Shown piece by piece: positions 44,878 to 54,884 of a stretch of DNA of 64,000 nt; position 1 is the stretch's first letter, and each line of letters starts with the position of its first letter. The stretch spans positions 7,212,001-7,276,000 of the forward strand of contig NZ_CP080531.1 in assembly GCF_024746835.1 (NCBI RefSeq). Direction: 5' to 3'. The notes beneath the pieces were generated by a model, which worked only from the letters and a program-made list of their open reading frames with translations, ran no database searches and was not told the DNA's origin. Made by a program: the position numbers and the translations under genes. This stretch comes from Mesorhizobium sp. AR02. Its GTDB lineage: Bacteria > Pseudomonadota > Alphaproteobacteria > Rhizobiales > Rhizobiaceae.

Positions 44878-45339
44878 ATGATCGATACCAAAACCCTTAC
44901 CCAGCTCGGCGCGCACGTCGAGACGCCACAGAGCCCCGAAGCAGCAGTCCTGGAGACCGTGCCGTTTTCACGCGGCGACGGCCCGCCGGCGATCGTGCGC
45001 TTCACCTGTCCGGAATTCACCTCGCTGTGCCCGGTGACCGGCCAGCCGGATTTCGCCCATATCGTCATCGACTACGCACCCGATGCGGCTCTGGTGGAAT
45101 CGAAGTCGCTGAAGCTGTTCATGACCTCATTTCGCAACCACGGCGCCTTCCATGAAGATTGTACCGTCATGATCGGCCGCCGCATCGTGACAGCAACCAA
45201 GCCGCTGTGGTTGCGCATAGGCGGCTATTGGTATCCGCGCGGCGGCATTCCGATCGATGTGTTCTGGCAGACCGGCGCGCCACCGGAAGGCGCCTGGCTG
45301 CCCGACACCGGTGTGGCCCCCTATCGCGGGCGCGGCTAA
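44878..45339 (+). CDS. queF: NADPH-dependent preQ0 reductase QueF
   Basis: 153 residues from ATG 44878 (AAGGA upstream); an ATG ten codons earlier is also in frame. QueF reduces 7-cyano-7-deazaguanine to preQ1 in queuosine synthesis, acting in the cytoplasm. The catalytic cysteine and aspartate are C51 and D58 in [13 protein letters not shown], and the [13 protein letters not shown] segment is the family hallmark. It is a single-domain, short-form QueF. It is divergent from the flavin oxidoreductase gene and functionally unrelated to it. Confidence 0.95.
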   Translation: MIDTKTLTQLGAHVETPQSPEAAVLETVPFSRGDGPPAIVRFTCPEFTSLCPVTGQPDFAHIVIDYAPDAALVESKSLKLFMTSFRNHGAFHEDCTVMIGRRIVTATKPLWLRIGGYWYPRGGIPIDVFWQTGAPPEGAWLPDTGVAPYRGRG

Positions 45340-45348
45340 CTCGGCCCC

Positions 45349-45969
45349 TCATTCGCACTGATACTGGCTGAGCGCCCACTCGCCGGTCACCGAAAGCAGG
45401 TCCGATATCTTCCAGTCGCCGTCGACCTTCTTGAGTTTCCATTCAAGACGGTGCGGGTTGCCGGCGACGACGAAAGCGACAATGACCTTGGCCTGGTCGC
45501 CATTGATCGCTTCGAGCGTCTTCAGGCTCTTGTCGATCTGGTCCTTGTCGTAATCGGCATTGTCCAGCGCCATGTTGGGATCGAGGCATTCGCCCTGCCC
45601 GGATTTGCGCAGCGCGTCGCTCTTGTCGAGCACGGTTTTCGCCGGATCGGTGAAATGGCTGCGCTGCGCCGGATCGATCTCCAGGCCAACCTGATTGTAG
45701 AACGGCTGCACCACCGCCGTCGGCGATCCCGGCTGGATGGGTGCTGCAGGTTCGCTGGGCGGCCAGGCAACCGGCGGCGTTGCCGGCTCCACCGCACCGC
45801 CCGGTGCATTGGCGGGCGGCGTCCCGCTGTCGGCAGGAGCGCTAGCCGAGGGCGCGCCTTCGGCCGGAGCGTTTGCCGGGGGCGCGCCAAACAAGCCTTG
45901 CGCAGCCGTGCCGCTCAAACCCGCCAGCAGGCAAATCGTCGACAGCGCCAAGACCGGGCGACAGGCCAT
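45349..45969 (-). CDS. Secreted proline/alanine-rich protein, paralogue of the upstream gene
   Basis: 206 residues from ATG 45969 (AGGAG seven bases upstream). A signal peptide (MACRPVLALSTICLLAG) is followed by a low-complexity Ala/Pro-rich linker (about residues 25-80). The C-terminal domain ends DWKISDLLSVTGEWALSQYQCE. That domain resembles the whole of the neighbouring protein (KWKISDIASKTSNWKLSALEC), with matching FTDPAK / FTEPVT and Cys positions. It may belong to the DUF3828-like group; the function is unknown. It starts four bases from the upstream stop. Confidence 0.78.
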   Translation of the reverse strand: MACRPVLALSTICLLAGLSGTAAQGLFGAPPANAPAEGAPSASAPADSGTPPANAPGGAVEPATPPVAWPPSEPAAPIQPGSPTAVVQPFYNQVGLEIDPAQRSHFTDPAKTVLDKSDALRKSGQGECLDPNMALDNADYDKDQIDKSLKTLEAINGDQAKVIVAFVVAGNPHRLEWKLKKVDGDWKISDLLSVTGEWALSQYQCE

Positions 45970-45973
45970 CGCA

Positions 45974-46447
45974 TCACTCCTGGCCGGCCACGCATTCCAG
46001 CGCACTGAGCTTCCAGTTGCTGGTCTTGGAAGCAATGTCCGATATCTTCCACTTGCCGTCGATCTTCTTGAGCGACCAGACCATTTCCCGTTTGGAGTCA
46101 TCGCCTTCCGAGAAAAGGCTGAAGGACGCAGTAACCTCAGCATTGTCGCCATCCACCGTCTCGGACAGTTTCAGCGTCTTTGAGACCGTCTTCTGGTCGA
46201 AATCCTGCGCATCCAGACCAGGATCGAAGTCGATGCAGGCAACCTGGTCCGGATTCTTCTTGGTCGCCTGGTCGTTGAGATCGAACAGTTTCGTCACCGG
46301 CTCGGTGAAGCGATCCCGGTATTGTGCGTCGGCCTCGAATTTGACCGCCGGAACATAGAAGAACTTGACCGCGTCGGACGCCGGACCGGCAAAGGCGACT
46401 GCGGGCAAGGCTGTCGATAGGGCGGCAAGGAGCACTGTCAGTCGCAT
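45974..46447 (-). CDS. Small secreted protein, paralogue of the downstream gene
   Basis: 157 residues from ATG 46447 (GGAGAT upstream), with a signal peptide ending at AFA. The mature part has two cysteines (QVACIDFDP and ALECVAGQE) that could form a disulfide. It carries the same domain as the downstream protein without the Ala/Pro linker, so the pair arose by tandem duplication. Likely periplasmic; DUF3828-like by recall, function unknown. Confidence 0.78.
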   Translation of the reverse strand: MRLTVLLAALSTALPAVAFAGPASDAVKFFYVPAVKFEADAQYRDRFTEPVTKLFDLNDQATKKNPDQVACIDFDPGLDAQDFDQKTVSKTLKLSETVDGDNAEVTASFSLFSEGDDSKREMVWSLKKIDGKWKISDIASKTSNWKLSALECVAGQE

Positions 46448-46626
46448 GCAGAATCTCCGGCTTTTGGTGGCTTGAATCAATCAACACCACGCATCCTGCA
46501 TACCGGCTTTTTTGCCGCTCATGAAGCCCCGGGACGCCAGCCTCGCATGCCCAGCCAGATGTTCTGGAGGTTCGCAATTGCCGACGATACTGGCCCGATA
46601 CAATCGCCGCGCGCGTCACAGGATCC

Positions 46627-47736
46627 TCAGCCTCCGAAAGTCGCGATCGGCGTTTTGAGTTGGGAGCGCTCAGGCTTGACACCGAGCCCTGGCATCTGCG
46701 GGACGCGTATATGCCCGTTTTCGATGACGATGGGATTTACGGGATCGATATGCCCTTCGATGTATTCCTGGGCGATCCAGGCCCCCTCAAAGCGTCTCGG
46801 CTCGACGGTAGCGGCCAGATGCACGCATGCCGCGGCGATGACGTCCCCACCCCAGGCGTCGTCGCAGCTGTGCGGAAGAGATCGTATCGCACACAGGTCG
46901 CGGACCGTGGCCATCTTGGTAAGGCCGCCAAGGCGTGTGACCTTCAATCCGAATCCGTCCGCGATACCTGAACAAACCGCCCGCAGGACAGCATTCAAAT
47001 CCTCGGTGTTCTCGTCGAGGTAGACCGGGTGGGTAACGCGTCCCTTGAGGCTCGCGACTTCCTCCATGGTGTTGCAAGGCTGTTCGAAGGCGAACGGGAT
47101 TGCCTGGCAAAGCCGGTCGATGTGCAGCGCCGCCGCGGCGGTGAGGCCACGATTGGCGTCGACGGCTATCCGGGCCTTGAAGCCAACCGCTTCCCATACC
47201 TTGTGCACGGTGGCGACGTCCTGTTCGAGATCCCGTCCGGCTATCTTGATCTGGAGCCGTGGGTATCCTGCCTTGACCTTGTCGACGGCAACACGCGCGG
47301 TTTCATCCGGTGCGTCGACAATAGTCGAGTAGTAAGAGGGCACACGATCGGTGAGCGCACCCCCCAGAAGTGTTGAAACCGGAACGCCCAGCCGCTGCCC
47401 GGCGAGATCGAGGAGAGCTATGTCCAAGGCCGCCTTGGCATAGTTGTGACCGTTCAACCGCTCGTCCATTCTTTTCGCGAGGCGGCGCATGGACGTAGTG
47501 TCCTCACCAACGAGCCCAGGCGCTATTTCGGCAATTGCCGCTCTCGCGCCCAGAGCATGTTGGGGCTGATAAACAGGGCCGACCGGGCAAGTCTCACCCC
47601 AACCTGACAGCCCGTCCTCGGTGGTTACTTCAACGAGCGTGCTGTCCAGATCCTGCACGGTATCGCTAGCCATCCGGTAGGCACCGCCTTTGACAGGCAG
47701 AAGCATCTGATAGACTTTGATCGACTCGATACGCAT
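46627..47736 (-). CDS. HpbD-like betaine 2-epimerase (mandelate racemase/enolase superfamily)
   Basis: 369 residues from ATG 47736, with GAGG five bases upstream; the frame opens 57 codons earlier. Enolase-superfamily barrel with general bases K164 (LQIKIAGR) and K265 (FGLKVTR) and metal ligands D193, E218 and D241. GWGETCPVGPVY, LPHSCDDAWGGD and EGAWIAQEYI match hydroxyproline betaine 2-epimerase (HpbD). The residues I recall for binding the quaternary amine, Y56, D292 and W320, are all at the same positions. It would interconvert stereoisomers of proline betaine or 4-hydroxyproline betaine. It is 98 bases downstream of the corrinoid protein gene. Confidence 0.85.
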   Translation of the reverse strand: MRIESIKVYQMLLPVKGGAYRMASDTVQDLDSTLVEVTTEDGLSGWGETCPVGPVYQPQHALGARAAIAEIAPGLVGEDTTSMRRLAKRMDERLNGHNYAKAALDIALLDLAGQRLGVPVSTLLGGALTDRVPSYYSTIVDAPDETARVAVDKVKAGYPRLQIKIAGRDLEQDVATVHKVWEAVGFKARIAVDANRGLTAAAALHIDRLCQAIPFAFEQPCNTMEEVASLKGRVTHPVYLDENTEDLNAVLRAVCSGIADGFGLKVTRLGGLTKMATVRDLCAIRSLPHSCDDAWGGDVIAAACVHLAATVEPRRFEGAWIAQEYIEGHIDPVNPIVIENGHIRVPQMPGLGVKPERSQLKTPIATFGG

Positions 47737-47834
47737 ACGGACCTCAGCCCCTTCGAGCCAAGCGATTCTGGCCATCTTGCCATCCCGGTGCATTACCGCA
47801 CTCTCGGTCACGAACCTGGATCGAACTGCCCTGC

Positions 47835-48527
47835 TCAAGCGCGGACGTTGTGCTTGCGCTTCATGAAGTCCTTGGCGGTCTCGACCGCCACCGCGGCATC
47901 GCGGCAATAGGCGTCGGCACCGACGGCCTTGCCGAATTCCTCGTTGAGCGGCGCGCCGCCAACCAGCACGACATAGTCGTCACGGATGCCCTTTTCCTTC
48001 ATCGTGTCGATGACGACCTTCATGTAGGGCATGGTCGTGGTCAACAGAGCCGACATGCCGATGATGTCGGGCTGATGCTGCTCGATCGCATCGAGATATT
48101 TCTCGACCGCGTTGTTGATGCCGAGATCGATGACGTCGAAGCCGGCGCCTTCCATCATCATGCCGACGAGGTTCTTGCCGATGTCGTGGATGTCGCCCTT
48201 GACGGTGCCGATCACCATCTTGCCCTGCTTCGGTGCGCCGGTGGCGGCGAGCAGCGGACGCAGGATGAACATGCCGGCCTTCATGGCGTTGGCGGACAAC
48301 AGCACTTCGGGAACGAACAGGATGCCGTCGCGAAAATCCTCGCCGACGATGCGCATGCCTTCGACCAGCGCCTCGGTCAGCACCTTGTAGGGCACCCAGC
48401 CCCGCTCGAGTAGGATGCGCGTGCCTTCCTCGATCTCTTCCTTCAAGCCGTCATAGAGATCGTCGTGCATCTGCTGCACCAACTCGTCGTCGGAAAGTTC
48501 GGAAAGGATGATCTCGTCGTCGGACAT
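47835..48527 (-). CDS. Corrinoid (B12-binding) methyl-carrier protein, MtbC/MttC-like
   Basis: 230 residues. A four-helix cap domain (residues 1 to about 95) precedes a Rossmann-like cobalamin domain with the base-off motif D112-x-H114-x-x-G117 (GDIHDIGKNLV) and VGGAPLN near the end. Such proteins take a methyl group from a substrate methyltransferase and pass it to tetrahydrofolate or another acceptor. The MttB-family gene is two genes upstream, with the solute-binding protein gene between. No activating RamA-type protein or second methyltransferase is visible here. Confidence 0.92.
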   Translation of the reverse strand: MSDDEIILSELSDDELVQQMHDDLYDGLKEEIEEGTRILLERGWVPYKVLTEALVEGMRIVGEDFRDGILFVPEVLLSANAMKAGMFILRPLLAATGAPKQGKMVIGTVKGDIHDIGKNLVGMMMEGAGFDVIDLGINNAVEKYLDAIEQHQPDIIGMSALLTTTMPYMKVVIDTMKEKGIRDDYVVLVGGAPLNEEFGKAVGADAYCRDAAVAVETAKDFMKRKHNVRA

Positions 48528-48563
48528 TTTGCCTGTGCCAATTGCCTGTCAGTGATTTACGGG

Positions 48564-48594
48564 CCGCCGGCACCTTTGTCATAGGTGCCGGCGG
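48564..48594 (-). terminator. Intercistronic hairpin between the solute-binding protein and corrinoid genes
   Basis: CCGCCGGCACCT (48564-48575) and AGGTGCCGGCGG (48583-48594) are perfect 12-base inverted copies with a seven-base loop. No T-run follows on the minus strand. Such hairpins after a binding-protein gene often protect its mRNA from 3' decay and reduce readthrough, giving more binding protein than downstream enzyme. Confidence 0.6.
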
Positions 48595-48623
48595 CGGTTG
48601 ATTGCAAGATCTCGGGAGTTAGA

Positions 48624-50273
48624 TCAGGCGTCCAGCCAGACGTTCTGGAAGTCCATTTCGTAGGTCTGGTGCATTCCGTAGTTCTTCACCTTCTTGCTCA
48701 TGTGGCAGTAGAGTTTCTGCCAGAAAGGCTGGATGATGACGCCGGAATCCTGCAGGATCTGCTCGACGTCCTTCATCACCTCCTTGCGCTTGGCAGGATC
48801 TGCCAGCGAAAGCGCCTGCTTCAGCTTGGCGTCGAAATCCGGGTTGGCATAGGCCGTTTCGTTCCACGCCTCACCCGAGCGATAGCCGAGCGCCAGCACC
48901 TGCACGCCCAGCGGACGCATGTACCAGATCGTCATGGAATAGGGATATTTCGTCCAGTCGTTCCAGAAGGTCGATCCCGGCAGAACGGTACGCTTCACCT
49001 TGATGCCGGCGTCGCGCAACTGGCCGGCGATCGCATCGCCGGTGTTCTTCTGCCATTCGTCCTCGACGGTGATCAGTTCATGCTCGAAGTCGGCCTGTCC
49101 GGCGTCGGCCATCAGCTTCTTGGCGGCAGCGGCATCCCGCGTCTTCTTGGGCAGCGGATAGTATTCGGGATGGATCGGGGCGACGTGGTGGTTCTCGCCA
49201 ACCGTGCCGAGCCCGGCATAGCCCAGTTGCATGACGGCATTGTTGTCGACGGCCATCTGCAGCGCATTGCGCACCCGCTGGTCGTCATAGGGCTTGTGGG
49301 TGATGTTGGTGCGGGCAACGAGCGTGGTCGCCGTCGCGACCTCCGATTTCACCAGACCCATCTTGTCGAGGGGGTCGATGAAGTCGGCCGGCGTTTCGAA
49401 ATCGAGGTCGATCTCGCCGGACTCGAAGGCATTCAGCGTGGCGTTGAAGTCAGTGCCGTAGTCGATGAACTCGACGCTGTCGAGTGGTGCTTCGCCACCC
49501 CACCATTTGCCGTTCTCGCGGCGCTTGACCACCGCCTTCGAACCCACGGCATAGGACACCAACTCGAAAGCCCCGGTACCGATCGGCTTCTTGATCGGGT
49601 CGGCGCCATCCTTGTCGAAGTCGCGATGCACGACCAGCGCCGGATAGTCGGTGAAGCCCGGTATGATCGCGATGTCGGGTTCGGCCAGCTTCAGCTTGAC
49701 CGTGAGGTCATCGACCTTGGTGATGGCGCCATCTTTGGCCTTGCCGGTCTTTGTGTCGATCAGCGCGCCGACGCGTGCCGCCATGGAATTGCCGGAAGCA
49801 CCCTTCTCGCACCAGCGGTTCAGATTGGCGACCACGTCATCGGCGTTGAAAGCATCGCCATTGCTCCAGGTGATGCCTTTGCGCAGATGCAGTGTGTATT
49901 CGGTGGCGTCGTCATTGACGTCCCAGCTTTCAAGCAGCACCGGCTCGAAAGTGAACTGGTGCGTGTAGCGGACGAGCGGCTCCAGCCAGCAACGGGTGAC
50001 GTTTGCCATCTCGGTCCAGTCATAGGTGCGCGGATCCTTCTGTGCCTTCACCGACATCGCGACATGCAGCGTTCCGCCCTTTTTTGGTTCATCGGCCAGG
50101 GCCTTTGTCGGCGCGGCAAGACCGATCATACTGTAGGCGAAAGCCGTCGACGCGCCGAAGGCGCTGGCCAGCGCCAAGAATTCGCGCCGGTCCATGCGGC
50201 CTGCACACGTCTCTTTCGCCATTGCCTCGATAGCGCCCGGCACGCGGTCGCCATTGCTTCTGAAGAGCGTCAT
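48624..50273 (-). CDS. Family 5 ABC transporter solute-binding protein, Tat-exported
   Basis: 549 residues of the oligopeptide/dipeptide-type binding-protein family ([26 protein letters not shown] is the signature region). The N-terminus has a twin-arginine motif [10 protein letters not shown] near residue 28 followed by a hydrophobic stretch and ALA-D cleavage, so it is probably folded before export. No permease or ATPase genes are adjacent. Lying between the MttB-like methyltransferase and the corrinoid protein, it probably captures the methylated substrate, perhaps a betaine. Confidence 0.88.
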   Translation of the reverse strand: MTLFRSNGDRVPGAIEAMAKETCAGRMDRREFLALASAFGASTAFAYSMIGLAAPTKALADEPKKGGTLHVAMSVKAQKDPRTYDWTEMANVTRCWLEPLVRYTHQFTFEPVLLESWDVNDDATEYTLHLRKGITWSNGDAFNADDVVANLNRWCEKGASGNSMAARVGALIDTKTGKAKDGAITKVDDLTVKLKLAEPDIAIIPGFTDYPALVVHRDFDKDGADPIKKPIGTGAFELVSYAVGSKAVVKRRENGKWWGGEAPLDSVEFIDYGTDFNATLNAFESGEIDLDFETPADFIDPLDKMGLVKSEVATATTLVARTNITHKPYDDQRVRNALQMAVDNNAVMQLGYAGLGTVGENHHVAPIHPEYYPLPKKTRDAAAAKKLMADAGQADFEHELITVEDEWQKNTGDAIAGQLRDAGIKVKRTVLPGSTFWNDWTKYPYSMTIWYMRPLGVQVLALGYRSGEAWNETAYANPDFDAKLKQALSLADPAKRKEVMKDVEQILQDSGVIIQPFWQKLYCHMSKKVKNYGMHQTYEMDFQNVWLDA

Positions 50274-50317
50274 GTTTTCCTCCCTTAGTTGTTCCCGTTA
50301 ATTGTTCGTCCGTCGCG

Positions 50318-51868
50318 TCAACTGACGCTGTTTGGCAGCGCCTCCTCGCGTCGCGCAATGAAATCCGTCAGCCCCTCCGCGATACTCTCATCGAGCTTCG
50401 GCTCTTCATAATCCGCGAGCATGTTGCGCGCTTTCTCGCGGCCGCGCGTGTCGTGGTCCTTGGCGCCTTCGGCGTTCCACTGCTCGTACGAATTGAAGTC
50501 CATGATGGTGGGCATGAAGAAAGCGGACTCGAAATGTTCGAGCGTGTGCTGGGTGCCGAGGAAATGGCCCTGCGGCCCGACCTCGCGGATCGCCGCCATC
50601 GCTTCCTTGAAATCGTCGAACGGCAGACCGCCGGCATATTTGTACCACCCGACAAGCTGCTCGCAGTCGGTGGCGAATTTCGAATAGCCGCAAGTGAGCC
50701 CCGCCTCCAGCCATCCGGCCGAGTGCCAGATATAGTTGGCGCCAGCAAGGATAGCGGCATGCATCAGCATGTTCGCCTCGTAGCCGGCCTGGGCGTCGTT
50801 GAGCTTCGAGCCGACATGGAAGCCCGAGGTGCGCCACGGCAGTTTATATTTCCGCGCCAGCGCACCCATCAGATACATCATCTGGGCGGCCTCCGGCGTG
50901 CCGCCCATCGGGGCGCCAGTCTTCATGTCGACGGTCACCATAAACTGGCCGTAGATCTGCGGCGAGCCGGGACGCAGCAGCTGCGTGAAGGCGATGCCGG
51001 CCAGCGCTTCTGCGTTGACCTGCGCGACCGCGCCGACGGCGGAGGCCGAGGTCGAGGCGCCACACAGCGCGAAGGGCGCCAAGATCAGCGGCTGGTTGCT
51101 GCGCGCGTAGACCTTCATGGCGTCCAGCATGGTGGCGTCCCACACCAGCGGCGAGTTGCAGTTGGTGATCGACACCAGCACCGGATTGTCTCGGACGTAG
51201 TCCTCGCCGAACACGATGCCGGCCATCGCCATCGTGTCTTCGGCGCGTTCCTTCGAGGTGACGATGCCCATGAACGGCTTGTCGGAATGCTTCAGCGCCG
51301 AATGGATGATGTGCAGGTGACGCTTCGGCACCGCAATTTCCATCGGCTCGCAGATGACCGAGCTCGACGAGTGCAGCGCCGGCGCCATGTAGGCAAGCTT
51401 GTGGAAATTGTTGAGGTCGGCGAGCGAGCCGTAACGCCTGTTGTTGTCGAGGTCGCGCACATAGGGCGCGCCATACATCGGCACGAAGATGGAGTTCTTG
51501 CCGCCGACGCGGACGGTACGCTCGGGGTTACGGGCATTGAGGGTGAATTCCGACGGGACCTTGGAGACAAGTTCCATCAAGAGTGCACGGTCGATACGGA
51601 CGCGCGTCTCGGAGACATCGGCACCGGCCGCCTTCCACAGGGCGATCGCCTCATCGTCGCGGAACTCGCAGCCCACCTCTTCAAGGATCAAGAGCGATTC
51701 CTCGTGGATCAGCTCCACCGCCTCGTCCGGAACCATCTGATAGGCAGGAATCTGGCGCACCAGCGTCGGAAACGAGGCTATGGGTGCGCCGCGTATCGCC
51801 TTGCGCCCCAGGCGGCCGCCGCTTCTGCGGTTGGCGTGTTCGGTCACTGCAACGGCCGGTGCATTCAT
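50318..51868 (-). CDS. MttB-family (trimethylamine/betaine) corrinoid methyltransferase, non-pyrrolysine
   Basis: 516 residues of the trimethylamine methyltransferase superfamily; SITNCNSPLVWDATMLDAM, GAVAQVNAEALAG and the C-terminal HTLEHFESAFFMPTIMDF are typical. It reads through with no internal TAG, so it is a non-pyrrolysine member, the group that includes glycine betaine and proline betaine methyltransferases. It would move a methyl group from a quaternary amine to the corrinoid protein encoded at 47835. It is the first gene of the cluster and divergent from a LysR regulator. Confidence 0.9.
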   Translation of the reverse strand: MNAPAVAVTEHANRRSGGRLGRKAIRGAPIASFPTLVRQIPAYQMVPDEAVELIHEESLLILEEVGCEFRDDEAIALWKAAGADVSETRVRIDRALLMELVSKVPSEFTLNARNPERTVRVGGKNSIFVPMYGAPYVRDLDNNRRYGSLADLNNFHKLAYMAPALHSSSSVICEPMEIAVPKRHLHIIHSALKHSDKPFMGIVTSKERAEDTMAMAGIVFGEDYVRDNPVLVSITNCNSPLVWDATMLDAMKVYARSNQPLILAPFALCGASTSASAVGAVAQVNAEALAGIAFTQLLRPGSPQIYGQFMVTVDMKTGAPMGGTPEAAQMMYLMGALARKYKLPWRTSGFHVGSKLNDAQAGYEANMLMHAAILAGANYIWHSAGWLEAGLTCGYSKFATDCEQLVGWYKYAGGLPFDDFKEAMAAIREVGPQGHFLGTQHTLEHFESAFFMPTIMDFNSYEQWNAEGAKDHDTRGREKARNMLADYEEPKLDESIAEGLTDFIARREEALPNSVS

Positions 51869-51959
51869 GGCAACTCATCCTCCAACAGTCTGTCAACTTA
51901 GCGAGACGAAATATAGCTGTGACGCTGGAAAATCCTGATCTCTTGTATAAACTCTGCTT

Positions 51960-52862
51960 ATGCGAAGCCTGCGCCACCTGCTGCCCTCCGCCGGCAGCCT
52001 CATCGTCTTCGAGGCAGCCGGACGGCTGTCGAGCTTCACCGCCGCCGGGCGCGAGCTCGGCATGACGCAGGCGGCCGTGTCCTACGCCGTGCGCGGGCTG
52101 GAGGAGCAGCTCGGCGCCAAGCTCTTCCAGCGCCGCCACCGCCAGGTTCTCCTGACGGAGGCCGGCGAGCGCTTCCACGCAGACGTCTCGCTCGGGCTGT
52201 CGCATATCCGCAAGTCGGCGGAGGATCTGCGCCTGCAGGCGAGCGGCGGCCATGTCACGCTGGCCGCCTCGACCGCCTTTGGCTCGTTCTGGATGATGCC
52301 GCGCCTGCAGCAATTCCGCGACGAACTGCCTGGCGTTGATCTACGCATCCAGACCGCCGACCGCGACCTCGACATTATCGCCGAGGGCATCCCGCTCGGC
52401 GTGCGCGGCGGCGTGCCGCGCGACTGGCCGGACTATCATTCGCTGTCGCTCTCCGACGAGGAGATCTTCCCGGTCGCAGGCCCCAACTATCTGGCGAAGT
52501 TTGGGCTGCCGAAAACCGTCGAGGAACTGGCGACACACCGACTCATCCATCTCGAGGAGCCCTACCGTGAGGCCCCGAACTGGGACGAATGGTTCGCGTC
52601 CGCAGGAACCAGCCTCCGTAATGCCGAGCGCGGCTTGCGCATCAATGATTATGCCTTGGTGATTCAGGCGGTCATGGAGGGACAAGGCATCTCGCTCGGC
52701 TGGCGACATCTGGTCGAGCGCCTCGTGGCATCAGGACTATTGGTGCCGGTGACGGATCATGTGCTGAGGACCGGCATCGGATTCTACGTCATCTGGCCGA
52801 AGAACCGCGAACTCAGCGACAATGCGCGCAAGGTAAGGGATTGGCTGGTGGCGCAGGCGTGA
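51960..52862 (+). CDS. LysR family regulator (GcvA-like), divergent from the MttB-family gene
   Basis: 300 residues. N-terminal helix-turn-helix (FEAAGRLSSFTAAGRELGMTQAAVSYAVR) and a LysR effector domain of the GcvA subgroup (WMMPRLQQF, YALVIQAVMEGQGISLGW). It is separated from the mttB-like start by 91 bases and is the obvious activator of the methyltransferase-SBP-corrinoid-epimerase operon. A betaine or its demethylated product would be the likely ligand. Confidence 0.88.
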   Translation: MRSLRHLLPSAGSLIVFEAAGRLSSFTAAGRELGMTQAAVSYAVRGLEEQLGAKLFQRRHRQVLLTEAGERFHADVSLGLSHIRKSAEDLRLQASGGHVTLAASTAFGSFWMMPRLQQFRDELPGVDLRIQTADRDLDIIAEGIPLGVRGGVPRDWPDYHSLSLSDEEIFPVAGPNYLAKFGLPKTVEELATHRLIHLEEPYREAPNWDEWFASAGTSLRNAERGLRINDYALVIQAVMEGQGISLGWRHLVERLVASGLLVPVTDHVLRTGIGFYVIWPKNRELSDNARKVRDWLVAQA

Positions 52863-52975
52863 TGCCGCTCCATCGCGCAACTGCGATCGCAGCGATTCGT
52901 CCCGCCAACGTCCCCATCGTCTGTGAAGGCATCTAAAGCTTCCGCACACGTCTCGAATCCGCCTATAATCACGAA

Positions 52976-54865
52976 ATGCCCATTCGCCAGCTTTCCGAAA
53001 CGATGATCAACCAGATCGCCGCCGGCGAAGTCATCGAGCGTCCGGCGAGCGTGGTCAAGGAACTGGTCGAGAATGCGCTCGATGCCGGCGCATCACGCGT
53101 CGAGGTTGTCACCGCTGGCGGGGGTCTGAACCTGATCCGCGTTACCGATGACGGGTCGGGCATCCCCGAACCGGAGCTGTCGCTGGCCATCGCGCGCCAC
53201 TGCACCTCCAAGCTCGCCGAGGATATCAACGACATCCGCTCGCTCGGCTTTCGTGGCGAAGCGCTGCCGTCGATCGGCTCGGTGTCGCGACTGTCGATCC
53301 GGTCGCGCACGGCTTTGGGCGACAGCGCCGCGGAGATCGGCATCGAGGGTGGCCGCGTGCTCCCCGTCAGGCCGGCGGCGGCCAATCGCGGCACGACCGT
53401 GGAGGTGCGCGACCTGTTTTTTGCCACGCCCGCCCGGCTCAAATTCATGAAGGGCGAGCGCGCCGAAAGCTCGGCGACCAGCGATGTGGTCAAGCGCATC
53501 GCCATCGCCTTCCCCGCCGTGCGTTTCACGCTCGCCGGCTCCGACCGCTCGACGCTGGAATTGCCGGCAACCGACGACAGTCCGGAGGGTAGCTTGCGCC
53601 GTGTCGCCCAGGTGATGGGGGCCGAGTTTCCCGACAATTCCATCGCCATCGACGCGATGCGCGAAGGTGTGCACCTGACCGGCCATGTGTCGATCCCGTC
53701 CTTCACCCGCGCCAATGCGCTGCAGCAATATGCCTATGTCAACGGCAGGCCGGTGCGCGACAAGCTGATCGCCGGCGCCATTCGCGGCGCCTTCGCCGAT
53801 GTCCTGCCGCGCGACCGCCACGCGGTGACGGTACTGTTCCTGACTCTCGATCCGGCCATCGTCGACGTCAATGTCCACCCGGCCAAGGCCGATGTGCGCT
53901 TCCGCGACCCGGGCCTGGTGCGCGGGCTGATTGTCGGCGCCATCCGCCAGGCACTGGCCGATGCCGGCATCCGTTCGGCCACCACGGGCGCCGCCGGCAT
54001 GATGGCGGCATTCCGGCCAGGTGCCGCCTCCTATAACCATGGCGGCCCGGCCAACGGCCACCGCAGCTACGAAGCAGCGTACCGCGCGTCCGGCTCCACC
54101 GGCTTCGACCCCGCGCGCTCGCCGCAGCGGCCGCTCGACATGCAATTCGAAGGTGCGGGCTTTGAACGCGCCGGCGCAAGGCACGGCGGGTTTGGTGAAC
54201 CCGGCCAGGCGGCGTTCGATGCCGGAGAGCTCGCCAGCGCCGATGCACGCGCCGGGCAGAGCGAGGCGGCTGAGACGTTGCTCGGCACGGTGCTCGGTGC
54301 GGCCCGCGCCCAGGTGCATGAAAACTACATCGTTGCCCAGACCAGGGATTCGCTCGTCATCGTCGACCAGCACGCGGCGCATGAGCGGCTGGTTTACGAA
54401 GCCCTGAAGAACGCCCTGCATTCGCGCCCCGTGCCCTCGCAGATGCTGCTCCTGCCAGAAATCATCGATCTGCCGGAAGAGGATGCCGAGCGGCTAGCCA
54501 TGCATTCTGAAACATTGGCTCGCTTCGGGCTCGGCATCGAGCGTTTCGGCCCGGGCGCCGTTGCCGTGCGCGAGACGCCGTCGATGCTTGGCGAAACCAA
54601 TGTCCAGCAATTGGTGCGCGACCTCGCCGACGAGATCGCCGACAACGACACGGTCGAGACGCTCAGGGAAAGGCTGGACAAGATCGCCGCCACCATGGCC
54701 TGCCACGGCTCTGTCCGCTCCGGCCGCCTGCTCAAGGCCGAGGAGATGAACGCGCTGCTGCGCCAGATGGAGGCCACGCCGGGTTCGGGCACCTGCAACC
54801 ATGGCCGCCCGACCTATATCGAGCTCAAGCTGGCGGATATCGAGCGGCTGTTCGGGCGGCGGTAA
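52976..54865 (+). CDS. mutL: DNA mismatch repair protein MutL
   Basis: 629 residues. The GHKL ATPase domain (1 to about 330) has E29 and N33 ([14 protein letters not shown]), [18 protein letters not shown] and the [13 protein letters not shown] segment. A Gly/Ala-rich linker (about 340-430) leads to the C-terminal dimerisation domain ([30 protein letters not shown]). I do not see the DQHA(X)2E(X)4E endonuclease motif in full, although [12 protein letters not shown] comes close; rhizobial MutL may therefore be endonuclease-competent. It couples MutS mismatch recognition to strand removal. Confidence 0.96.
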   Translation: MPIRQLSETMINQIAAGEVIERPASVVKELVENALDAGASRVEVVTAGGGLNLIRVTDDGSGIPEPELSLAIARHCTSKLAEDINDIRSLGFRGEALPSIGSVSRLSIRSRTALGDSAAEIGIEGGRVLPVRPAAANRGTTVEVRDLFFATPARLKFMKGERAESSATSDVVKRIAIAFPAVRFTLAGSDRSTLELPATDDSPEGSLRRVAQVMGAEFPDNSIAIDAMREGVHLTGHVSIPSFTRANALQQYAYVNGRPVRDKLIAGAIRGAFADVLPRDRHAVTVLFLTLDPAIVDVNVHPAKADVRFRDPGLVRGLIVGAIRQALADAGIRSATTGAAGMMAAFRPGAASYNHGGPANGHRSYEAAYRASGSTGFDPARSPQRPLDMQFEGAGFERAGARHGGFGEPGQAAFDAGELASADARAGQSEAAETLLGTVLGAARAQVHENYIVAQTRDSLVIVDQHAAHERLVYEALKNALHSRPVPSQMLLLPEIIDLPEEDAERLAMHSETLARFGLGIERFGPGAVAVRETPSMLGETNVQQLVRDLADEIADNDTVETLRERLDKIAATMACHGSVRSGRLLKAEEMNALLRQMEATPGSGTCNHGRPTYIELKLADIERLFGRR

Positions 54866-54884
54866 CGGCCAATGGGCAACGCCG

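Noticed and set aside
50318..51868. Possible pyrrolysine codon in the MttB-family gene
   Set aside because: The frame has no internal TAG and ends at TGA, so this is a non-pyrrolysine member.
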